DNA from: Arthrobacter sp. H35-D1
GTDB lineage: Bacteria; Actinomycetota; Actinomycetes; Actinomycetales; Micrococcaceae
Assembly: GCF_030063185.1 (NCBI RefSeq)
Contig: NZ_JASISP010000005.1
Location: 62,001 to 126,000, forward strand
Direction: 5' to 3'
DNA: 64,000 bases
The position numbers and the translations under genes were made by a program. This document shows positions 53,828-61,194 of the stretch, piece by piece. The notes below the pieces were generated by a model. It was given only the letters and a program-made list of their open reading frames with translations. It was not told where the DNA came from and searched no databases. Position 1 is the first letter of the stretch; the number at the start of each line of letters is the position of its first letter.

Positions 53828-55930
53828 GTGCACGATGAATCCGCCGATCCACTGATCGGCTCCACGATCGACGGGCGCTACTTGGTACTGTCCCAAGTGG
53901 CGCACGGTGGCATGTCCACAGTGTATTTGGCCAAGGACCTGCGCCTCGACCGAAACATCGCCCTGAAGATCCTACCCCCGCACCTTGCCACGGACAGCGA
54001 ATTCATAGAACGGCTCCGACGCGAAGCCCAAAGCGCCGCAAGCCTTTCCCACCCGCACGTGGTACAGATCCACGACCACGGCGTTGGCCCGCAGCACGCT
54101 TACCTGGTTTTTGAATTCATCGACGGGTACACACTGCGCGATGTCATCAACCAGAACGGGCCCTTGAGCCCCCGTCAGGCCCTTGACCTCCTCGATCCCG
54201 TGGTGGAGGGGTTGGCCGCAGCCCACAGCGCAGGATTGGTGCACCGCGACGTAAAACCGGAAAACGTGCTGATCTCCCGCCAAGGGTGGGTAAAGATCGG
54301 CGACTTCGGCCTTTCCCGTGCCGTCACCACTTCAACCAACACCAGAAACCTGCTCGGCACTGTGGGCTACATTGCCCCCGAGCTGGCCCGCGGCCAGGGG
54401 GGCGATGCCCGCAGCGACATCTATTCCGCCGGGATCATGCTGTACGAGCTGCTCACCGGGGTTCAGCCCTTCCGCAACTCCAACGCCGTGGCCGTGGTCA
54501 TGTCCCATGTTCAGGACGAGGTGCCTGCCCCCTCGCTCGCCGTGCCCGGGCTCCCTCCCGTCATGGACGAGCTTGTCCGCTGCATGACGGAAAAGGACCC
54601 CGACCATCGTCACGCCGACGGCGCCGCGCTGCTGGAGGACCTTCGCCACATCCGCCAAACCTTGACCGCCGCCGAACTGGACTTTGGCGCGGCGCCTGGA
54701 GCCGGGATGGCCGGCACCGGCGCAACCGCCCCGGCAAGACGAAACGCCGCACGCCAAGACGCCGCACGCCAAGATACTCCAGGCCAGGGCGCCACCGAAG
54801 TTGTTCCAACCATTTCAGGTCAACCGCAGGATGCCACCACTGTGGTGCAGGCCACCAGTTTTCCCACCACCGTGCTGCCGCCTTCCCGCAAGCTCTATGC
54901 CGAGGACCCTTTCGAGGAGCCGTCCGACACCGGCCAGGCAGCTGCCAAACCGGCACCAACCAAGCGCCAGTCCGCGGCCGAGGCGAAGTCGCGCGCAAAG
55001 GCCGCTGCCACCCCGCGCAAGACGCTGGGCCCGGCCAAGCCGCGGCGTCGCGCCGTACTGTGGATTCTGCTGGTTGGGCTCCTGCTCGCCATGGCCGGCA
55101 CGGCCGGCTGGTACTTGGCGCTCGGGCCCGGCGCCTTGGCAACGGTACCCGACGTGCACAACAAGTCGGTGGTCCAAGCCCAGGAAATGCTTGTCACAGC
55201 AGGGTTTGAGAACATCCCCGAAGCGGATGTCTTCGACGAGAAAGTGGCGGCCGGCTTCATCGTCGCCACCGATCCCGGTGCAGGTGCCTCCGTGCGCAAA
55301 TTCAACGGCATCACTTTGCAGGTCTCCCGCGGTCCGGTCCTGTACCCCGTGCCCGACGTCGCCGGCAAACAGCTTGACGACGCGAAAAAGCGCCTTGTCG
55401 ACGCCCACCTGGTGGTGGGAAACGTCGTTGAGAAATACGACGAAAAGGTGCCGTCCGGCGTCGTGCTTGGCCAGGACCCGGCAGCAGGCAAGGAATTCCG
55501 CGGAGAAACCAAAGTGAACCTGACGGTCTCCAAGGGACCCAAGCCGATCCCCGTCCCTGCCGTGGCGGGCAAGACCGGGGCGGATGCCGACGCTGCCCTG
55601 AAAGCCGTGGGCCTGCTGGCTGCTGCGGCACCGGAGCGTGTCAACAGCACCACGGTGCCTGTCGGTTCCGTCGTGTCGCAGTCCCCCGATTCAGGCACCT
55701 TGAAGGCCGGGGAGACTGTCACCTTGACGCTCTCCAAGGGCCCGCGCATGATCGACGTGCCCGACTTGGTGGGCAAGCAGGTCGAAGTGGCCACCAAGGA
55801 GCTCGAGGACCTCGGCTTCACGGTGAAGGTGGAAAACTTCCTGGGCGGCTTCTTCGGCACTGTGCGCATCCAGACGCCCGACGGCGGCCAGGCCCCGGAA
55901 GGATCCACCATCGTCCTGAAGGTCGTCTAG
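53828..55930 (+). CDS. PASTA-domain Ser/Thr protein kinase (PknB/PknL type)
   Basis: A 700-residue membrane kinase. The Hanks-type domain (about 15-275) has VAHGGMSTVYLAKD, K in IALKILP, catalytic H139-R-D141-VKPEN, DFGLS and GTVGYIAPE. A juxtamembrane segment of about 130 residues rich in Pro/Arg/Ala (with 15-bp repeats) precedes one membrane helix (about 410-431). Four extracellular PASTA repeats follow (about 435-500, 501-568, 569-634, 635-700), each with VPDVxGK-type starts, which sense muropeptides or lipid II. In M. tuberculosis the syntenic PknL lacks PASTA repeats, so this gene resembles PknB in architecture. Start is GTG, leaderless. Confidence 0.95.
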   Translation: MHDESADPLIGSTIDGRYLVLSQVAHGGMSTVYLAKDLRLDRNIALKILPPHLATDSEFIERLRREAQSAASLSHPHVVQIHDHGVGPQHAYLVFEFIDGYTLRDVINQNGPLSPRQALDLLDPVVEGLAAAHSAGLVHRDVKPENVLISRQGWVKIGDFGLSRAVTTSTNTRNLLGTVGYIAPELARGQGGDARSDIYSAGIMLYELLTGVQPFRNSNAVAVVMSHVQDEVPAPSLAVPGLPPVMDELVRCMTEKDPDHRHADGAALLEDLRHIRQTLTAAELDFGAAPGAGMAGTGATAPARRNAARQDAARQDTPGQGATEVVPTISGQPQDATTVVQATSFPTTVLPPSRKLYAEDPFEEPSDTGQAAAKPAPTKRQSAAEAKSRAKAAATPRKTLGPAKPRRRAVLWILLVGLLLAMAGTAGWYLALGPGALATVPDVHNKSVVQAQEMLVTAGFENIPEADVFDEKVAAGFIVATDPGAGASVRKFNGITLQVSRGPVLYPVPDVAGKQLDDAKKRLVDAHLVVGNVVEKYDEKVPSGVVLGQDPAAGKEFRGETKVNLTVSKGPKPIPVPAVAGKTGADADAALKAVGLLAAAAPERVNSTTVPVGSVVSQSPDSGTLKAGETVTLTLSKGPRMIDVPDLVGKQVEVATKELEDLGFTVKVENFLGGFFGTVRIQTPDGGQAPEGSTIVLKVV

Positions 55931-56049
55931 CCCTCGCCAAGGCGGCGAATCCGGTGTTTTCCGAGCCGTCGCAAAGGAGGCACCGAAGGCCGCCCGCGGC
56001 CGACGTGTCGGATAGTCGGCGAGAAAATACCGAATCCGCCGGACCAACG

Positions 56050-57447
56050 CTACTTGGATTTGCGCAAGGCCTCGGAGACCAGGAACGCCATTTCCAGCGA
56101 CTGCTTGTGGTTCAACCGCGGATCGCACACCGACTCGTAGCCGGTGAGGAACGCTTCCTGGTCGATGGGGTCCGCGCCGCCCAGGCACTCGGCCACGTCG
56201 TCGCCGGTCATTTCCACGTGCAGGCCGCCCGGGAAGGTGCCCTGTCCCTGGTGGACCTCGAAGAAGCCGCGGACCTCGTCGATGACGTCGTCAAAGTTGC
56301 GGGTCTTGTAGCCGTTGGGCGAGGTGACGGTGTTGCCGTGCATGGGGTCGGTGACCCACAGGACCTGGGCGCCGGAGGCCGTGACCTTCTCCACCAGGTT
56401 CGGCAGCTTCTCGCGGATGTTCTCGGCGCCCATGCGGGTGATGAACGTCAGGCGGCCGGGCTCGCGGTTGGGGTCGAGCTTCTCGATGAGGCGCAGTGCG
56501 TCGTCGGGGTTCGTGGTCGGCCCGAGCTTGACGCCGATCGGGTTGCGGACACGGGACAGGAAGTCCACATGCGCCTGCTCGAGGTCGCGGGTGCGCTCTC
56601 CGATCCACAGGAAGTGTGCCGACGTGTCGTAGGGCAGGCCGGTGCGCGAATCGATGCGTGTCAGGGCGCGCTCATAGTCAAGCAGCAGCGCTTCGTGGCT
56701 GGCGAAGAACTCCACGGTCTTGAGTGCTTCAAAGTCCGCTCCGCAAGAGGCCATGAACTTGATGGCGCTGTCTATTTCCTTGGCCAACTGCTCGTAGCGG
56801 CTGTGGGCGGGATTGGAGGTGAAGCCGCGGTTCCACTCGTGCACGCTGCGCAGATCGGCAAAGCCGCCCTGCGTGAAAGCGCGAATCAAGTTCAGCGTCG
56901 AGGCGGACGTGTGGTAGGCCTTGAGCATGCGGTTGGGGTCGTGCAGGCGGGACTCCGGGGTGAAGTCAAAGCCGTTGACGATGTCGCCGCGGTAGGCGGG
57001 CAAAGTCACCCCATCGCGAGTTTCATCGTTGGAGGAGCGTGGCTTGGCGAACTGGCCTGCCATGCGCCCCATCTTGATGACAGGGAGCTGGGCGCCATAA
57101 GTGAGGACCACGGCCATCTGCAAAATTGTCTTTACACGGGCACTGATCCGATCTGCTGTGGCAGCTTCAAAGGTCTCGGCACAGTCGCCGCCCTGCAGCA
57201 GGAACGCCTTGCCTTGGGCTGCCTGTGCCAGGCGTGAACGCAGCACATCGACCTCGCCGGCGAAGACGAGCGGCGGCAGTGCGGAAAGCTCCTTCACAGC
57301 AGGCGCAAACGCCGGGGATGCGGCCCAGGTGGGCTGTTGGGCGATGGGCAGCTCACGCCAATCATCAAGGCCTGGATAGGCTGCGGCACCGGGGACGGGA
57401 CTACCGGTCGCGGGTGCAAAAGGAGCAGTTGAAGTTAGATCAGTCAC
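56050..57447 (-). CDS. aroG: Class II DAHP synthase
   Basis: The enzyme condenses phosphoenolpyruvate and erythrose-4-phosphate, the first step of the shikimate pathway. The 465-residue protein has the class II (plant/mycobacterial) features: FLLQGGDCAETF near residue 79, RMAGQFAKPRS, ERTRDLEQAHVDFL, VKLGPTTNP and the C-terminal HVEMTGDDVAECLGG. Residue lengths match M. tuberculosis AroG. GTG start at 57447 with TAGGGT six bases upstream predicts a leaderless message. It is convergent with the kinase gene; plsC lies upstream on the same strand. Confidence 0.96.
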   Translation of the reverse strand: MTDLTSTAPFAPATGSPVPGAAAYPGLDDWRELPIAQQPTWAASPAFAPAVKELSALPPLVFAGEVDVLRSRLAQAAQGKAFLLQGGDCAETFEAATADRISARVKTILQMAVVLTYGAQLPVIKMGRMAGQFAKPRSSNDETRDGVTLPAYRGDIVNGFDFTPESRLHDPNRMLKAYHTSASTLNLIRAFTQGGFADLRSVHEWNRGFTSNPAHSRYEQLAKEIDSAIKFMASCGADFEALKTVEFFASHEALLLDYERALTRIDSRTGLPYDTSAHFLWIGERTRDLEQAHVDFLSRVRNPIGVKLGPTTNPDDALRLIEKLDPNREPGRLTFITRMGAENIREKLPNLVEKVTASGAQVLWVTDPMHGNTVTSPNGYKTRNFDDVIDEVRGFFEVHQGQGTFPGGLHVEMTGDDVAECLGGADPIDQEAFLTGYESVCDPRLNHKQSLEMAFLVSEALRKSK

Positions 57448-57459
57448 CCTACAACCCTA
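57448..57459 (-). promoter_or_regulatory. Predicted leaderless promoter of aroG
   Basis: Minus-strand TAGGGT (57459-57454), six bases, GTG start. A 13-base palindrome AAACGGTCCGTTT lies upstream at 57483-57495. Confidence 0.5.
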
Positions 57460-57532
57460 TCTCGCAAATGCGCTCCCCCACTAAACGGTCCGTTTCTTGA
57501 GATGGCCGCGGTGCTGCTCGGTACCGATGAAG

Positions 57533-58450
57533 CTACTGCGTGGCGCCGCCGTCGTCCATTTTACTGGCAGTGGCCGGGTCGGGTACTGGAGCGGCGGCAG
57601 GACCGGAAGCGGCCTTCGGCTCGTCTTTCCCGGCGCCAACCACAGTGACAGTTCCGGGCAGAACACCGGGGGCCGGCTCGAGCCGGACCGCGTCGCCGGC
57701 ATTCCTGGGATTTGCGGAAATGGCCTCTTTGCTTGCTGCAGGCTTGGCGGCTGAGGGCTTGGCGGCCTTCTCGGCGGCCAGCTTGTCCTTGACAGTTGAC
57801 GCGTAGGAGTCGACATATTCCTGGCCGGAGAGGCGCATGAGTTCATACATGATCTCATCCGTCACCGAGCGCTGGACGAAGCGGTCGTCGGCCATGCCCT
57901 GGTAGCGGCTGAAGTCCATGGGTTCGCCGAAGATCACCCCGAGGCGGCGGATGGTGGGAATGCGCCGGCCGATGGGCTGAACCTTGTCCGTGCCGATCAT
58001 GGCCACGGGGATGACGGGCACATTGGCGGTCAGGATCAGCTTGGCCACCCCCACTTTGCCGCGATAGAGCCGTCCGTCGGGGCTGCGGGTGCCTTCGGGG
58101 TAGATTCCCAGCAGTCCGCCACCGTTCAGAACCTCCACACCGGTCTGGAGCGAGCCGGCCGAGGCCGCCCCGCCGGAACGGTCCATGGGCAGCTGGTTGG
58201 TGAGCTTGAAGAAGGCTGCCGTCAGGCGGCCCTTGAGGCCGCGCCCGGTGAAATAGTCGCTTTTGGCCAGGAACACCACGGGCCGGGGCACCATCAGGGG
58301 CATGAAAATGGAGTCCGAAAAGGACAAGTGGTTGCTGGCCAGTACGGCAGGTCCCTCCACGGGCAGATTGTCCAAGCCCTTGGTCCAGGGACGAAAAAGC
58401 ACCTTCAATACGGGGCCCAGAAAAATCTTCTTCAATACCCAATAGATCAC
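57533..58450 (-). CDS. plsC: 1-acyl-sn-glycerol-3-phosphate acyltransferase
   Basis: PlsC makes phosphatidic acid from lysophosphatidic acid. The 305-residue protein has the N-terminal membrane segment (MIYWVLKKIFLGPVLKVLF), the catalytic NHLSFSD motif (N40-H41-x4-D46), the substrate motif YPEGTRSPDG (E119-G-T-R122), and IPVAMIGTDK. After residue about 240 there is an Ala/Pro/Lys-rich tail. The GTG start has AGGAGG nine bases upstream. The gene occupies the Rv2182c position of the mycobacterial order, with aroG downstream. Confidence 0.93.
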   Translation of the reverse strand: MIYWVLKKIFLGPVLKVLFRPWTKGLDNLPVEGPAVLASNHLSFSDSIFMPLMVPRPVVFLAKSDYFTGRGLKGRLTAAFFKLTNQLPMDRSGGAASAGSLQTGVEVLNGGGLLGIYPEGTRSPDGRLYRGKVGVAKLILTANVPVIPVAMIGTDKVQPIGRRIPTIRRLGVIFGEPMDFSRYQGMADDRFVQRSVTDEIMYELMRLSGQEYVDSYASTVKDKLAAEKAAKPSAAKPAASKEAISANPRNAGDAVRLEPAPGVLPGTVTVVGAGKDEPKAASGPAAAPVPDPATASKMDDGGATQ

Positions 58451-58630
58451 GGTGGCGTTCCTCCTCTGGCGCTGCCGGTTGCAAGCGAACCGAGTGCATT
58501 GCGGTACCCCCGCTATGGACGTATCAACAGTAGTCTAGTGAAGGTGGTACAAAATCGCGGCAGCACAGGCGCGTACCATCGTTCACTAGTTTTCCGGCCG
58601 TCGCAGCCGGGCAGGAAAGGGGCCAGCACC

Positions 58631-59374
58631 ATGGCGCAATCGTTCCGTTCCCCGGGTCACGGAGAGCTGGGAGACATTGGGGTGGCAGTGTGCCACGGCT
58701 TCACCGGCTCCCCCATCAGCATGCAGGCCTGGAGCGAGTCCTTGGCCGACGCCGGATTTGCCGTCAACATGCCGCTGCTTGCCGGTCACGGCAGCACTTG
58801 GCAAGAGCTCGCCCGTACCCCTTGGGAGCATTGGTACCGCGATTTCGAGGCGGCGTATCTGGAACTTGCCGCGCGCTGCGAGACGGTGTTCGTGGCAGGT
58901 TTGTCCATGGGAGGGGCGTTGGCGCTGCGCGTGGCGGCCCTGCACCCCGTGGCCGGTGTAGCGGTGGTGAATCCCGGCCTGACATTTGATGACAAACGGG
59001 CGAAATATTCGAAAATTTTGCGGCATGTTGTGAAAAGTGTCCCGGCGATTGGCAATGACATCTTGCTCCCCGGTGTCAGTGAAGGCGCCTATGCCCGCAC
59101 ACCGGTCGCTGCCGTCTACCAGCTGTCGCAGCTGTTCGATGACACCATCTCGCTGCTGCCGCGAGTCACTGCCCCCACCTTGGTGTTTCGCTCCACTACC
59201 GACCACGTGGTTCCCGACTCCAGCCTGGAAGTGCTGAAAGCGGGCATTGGCAGCAACGACGTCCAAGTGGTGTCGCTGGAAAACAGCTACCATGTAGCCA
59301 CCATGGACAACGATGCACCCTTGATCTTTTCCCAGTCCGCCGACTTCTTTCGAAGGAACCACCATGCACTCTGA
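58631..59374 (+). CDS. Alpha/beta hydrolase, monoacylglycerol lipase/carboxylesterase type
   Basis: A 247-residue cytoplasmic serine hydrolase resembling Bacillus Est30 and monoacylglycerol lipases. The oxyanion region is CHGFTGSP near residue 21. The nucleophile is Ser92 in GLSMGG, the catalytic Asp is in STTDHVV and the His is in NSYHVATMD. The ATG at 58631 has GAAAGGGG upstream. It overlaps the next gene by 11 bases and is divergent from plsC, an arrangement that would suit glycerolipid turnover. Substrate not determined. Confidence 0.9.
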   Translation: MAQSFRSPGHGELGDIGVAVCHGFTGSPISMQAWSESLADAGFAVNMPLLAGHGSTWQELARTPWEHWYRDFEAAYLELAARCETVFVAGLSMGGALALRVAALHPVAGVAVVNPGLTFDDKRAKYSKILRHVVKSVPAIGNDILLPGVSEGAYARTPVAAVYQLSQLFDDTISLLPRVTAPTLVFRSTTDHVVPDSSLEVLKAGIGSNDVQVVSLENSYHVATMDNDAPLIFSQSADFFRRNHHAL

Positions 59375-59936
59375 CCCCGGCGCGGACACGCCGCATACCG
59401 GCGACGACGACGTCTGGCGGGACCTTGTGGCCCGGCTGGAACAAGACGAGGACGCCTTCATGGACGAGAGTTTCACAGACGGCGCCACCAGCGGCAGTGG
59501 CGGTATTGATGGTGGCGGGACTGGTGGTGCTGCCAAGAGCGTGGCCGATTTCGACCCGCTGGGAGTGTGGGCGCAGCAATCTGAACCGGCACCGGAAGAA
59601 CCTGCCGCCGGGGAGCATCGCCGCGACGGGTTCGACTCCGCTGCTGCCGCTGCATTCGGGCCCCGCGACTATGCCGCGGAAGACGATGACGAGGAGGGCA
59701 CCTATGTCCCGGAAGACCTGCCCAGCCTGCGCGATGCCGAGCCAGTGTTCATGCTGTCGTGGATTGCCGCGGCTGGCGGCCCGCTGTTCCTGGTGTTCTG
59801 CTCAATTTTTTGGCGGCAGATTCCACTGATGCTCGTAGTTGCCGTGGTGGTGGGGTTCCTGGCCGGCACCGGCTACCTGTTGTACCGGTTGCCCAAAAAC
59901 CGCGACCACGACAGTGGCGACGGCGCCGTCGTCTAG
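59364..59936 (+). CDS. Small membrane protein with acidic cytoplasmic domain
   Basis: A 190-residue protein. The first about 125 residues are polar and very acidic (GDDDVWRDLVARLEQDEDAF, GGGTGGAAK, EDDDEEGTYVPEDLPSL). Two C-terminal membrane helices follow (VFMLSWIAAAGGPLFLVFCSIFW and IPLMLVVAVVVGFLAGTGYLLY), ending in a basic KNRDHD segment. The ATG has GAAGGA six bases upstream and lies inside the 3' end of the esterase gene, so the two are coupled. I do not recognise the family; homologues next to the esterase occur in Micrococcaceae, from memory only. Confidence 0.8.
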   Translation: MHSDPGADTPHTGDDDVWRDLVARLEQDEDAFMDESFTDGATSGSGGIDGGGTGGAAKSVADFDPLGVWAQQSEPAPEEPAAGEHRRDGFDSAAAAAFGPRDYAAEDDDEEGTYVPEDLPSLRDAEPVFMLSWIAAAGGPLFLVFCSIFWRQIPLMLVVAVVVGFLAGTGYLLYRLPKNRDHDSGDGAVV

Positions 59937-59986
59937 CTCCTCCAGCCGGTCCAAGCTGTCCGGACCATCCGAGCTTTCCGGCCCGC

Positions 59987-61009
59987 CTAGCCCTTCAAGG
60001 CGCGCACGCGGGACAAGTCCCCGGCACCAATCAGCCCGGCCATGGGGCCCAACTGGGCCACCGTAATGACGGCTTCCTGGCGGTATCCGCGTCCAGTCAG
60101 GTTGCGCGAATACGCACGACGCGCGGGATCAAGCATAAGTTCCCCCGCGGCACTGAGCCCGCCGCCAATGATAAAAAGTGCCGGGTCAAGGGCCGCCGCC
60201 AAGTTGGCAATCCCCAACCCCAACCAGTCCCCCACCTCGGTTACAAGTTCTCGCGCCGTCGCCTCGCCCTGCAAAGCCAACTCGGTTACGACGCTTCCGG
60301 TAATGTCCTTGGGCTTTCCGTTGACCGCCGCCAGCAGGCCCGCTGCCATGGGCGAATGCTTCTTGGCCAATTCCCGCCCTTCCCGCCCCAGCGCATTCCC
60401 GGAAGCGTACTGCTCCCAGCATCCTCGATTGCCGCATTCGCAGCGATGGCCGCCGGGCATGATGATTTGGTGGCCAAATTCGCCGGCCATTCCAAAACTG
60501 CCGCGCTCCACCCGCCCGTCGATGACAAGCGCCCCTCCGATACCGGTGCCCAAGGTCAGCATGATCAGCCTGTCGTGGCCGCGCCCGGCGCCAAAGCGGG
60601 ATTCCGCCCAGGCGGCGGCGTCGGCGTCGTTCGTGACAAGCACTGGACGCTGGAGCATCTCTTCCAGATTGTCCTGCAAGGGTTCATCGCGCCAGGCGAG
60701 GTGGGGGCTGAAGACCACCCGCGCCCCCGTCAAGTCCATCCACCCTGCAGCGCCAATGCCAACGGAGGCAATCTCATGCCGCTCGCCCAGCTCACGGACC
60801 AATTCGGCAATGACATTTTCAACGGCGCGCGCGTCGCGTCCCGGCGTGGCCCGCCTGATCACTTCAAGGATGGCGCCATGACCGTCCACCACGCCGGCGG
60901 CCACCTTGGTGCCGCCAATGTCGATCCCCAACGCCAGCGGGAGCTGAACATCTTCGGCCGCACCTGGCTCTCGGTGGGCGGGCACGGATCCAAAGGACGG
61001 CGAAGGCAT
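59987..61009 (-). CDS. ROK-family glucokinase
   Basis: A 340-residue sugar kinase. The ATP-binding DIGGTKVAAGVVD is at about residues 28-40, the catalytic Asp is in VTNDADAAAWAE, followed by LTLGTGIGGALV, GEFGHQIIMPGG, the zinc motif H-x-C-E-C-G-N-R-G-C-W-E-Q and the ROK C-terminal IIGGGLS. These features are those of bacterial ATP-dependent glucokinases. It is a second glucokinase besides ppgK. The ATG follows TAGAAT by six bases, predicting a leaderless message; CAAAGG also lies in that gap. It is convergent with the membrane protein gene. Confidence 0.92.
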   Translation of the reverse strand: MPSPSFGSVPAHREPGAAEDVQLPLALGIDIGGTKVAAGVVDGHGAILEVIRRATPGRDARAVENVIAELVRELGERHEIASVGIGAAGWMDLTGARVVFSPHLAWRDEPLQDNLEEMLQRPVLVTNDADAAAWAESRFGAGRGHDRLIMLTLGTGIGGALVIDGRVERGSFGMAGEFGHQIIMPGGHRCECGNRGCWEQYASGNALGREGRELAKKHSPMAAGLLAAVNGKPKDITGSVVTELALQGEATARELVTEVGDWLGLGIANLAAALDPALFIIGGGLSAAGELMLDPARRAYSRNLTGRGYRQEAVITVAQLGPMAGLIGAGDLSRVRALKG

Positions 61010-61021
61010 CCTTTGATTCTA
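61010..61021 (-). promoter_or_regulatory. Predicted leaderless promoter of the ROK kinase
   Basis: Minus-strand TAGAAT (61021-61016) is followed by six bases and the ATG. No ribosome-binding site is needed for a leaderless start, although AAAGG lies between. Confidence 0.55.
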
Positions 61022-61072
61022 GCCCCGGCCTTCGAGGCCGTTGCCGCCAACCCGACCCGACCCAAACCCAGA

Positions 61073-61101
61073 TTGATTGTGTGAGCTGGACAACATAATG
61101 T
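61073..61101 (+). promoter_or_regulatory. Sigma-A type promoter of fadD
   Basis: TTGATT (61073-61078), 17-base spacer, TAATGT (61096-61101). The transcript would start near 61108 and carry a leader of about 87 bases. Confidence 0.65.
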
Positions 61102-61117
61102 TACTCATGAGTAACAT
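61098..61117. promoter_or_regulatory. Perfect 20-bp palindromic operator upstream of fadD
   Basis: ATGTTACTCATGAGTAACAT is an uninterrupted perfect palindrome overlapping the -10 box and start point of the fadD promoter. The form TTACTC-AT-GAGTAA is typical of TetR-family operators; control by a fatty-acid-responsive TetR repressor is inference. Confidence 0.75.
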
Positions 61118-61194
61118 AGGGTCCGAGCGGATCGCGAGCTTGGCGGATAGAGTGAAGCAACACGATCGCAGTCCCACATATCAAAGGAGCTATT

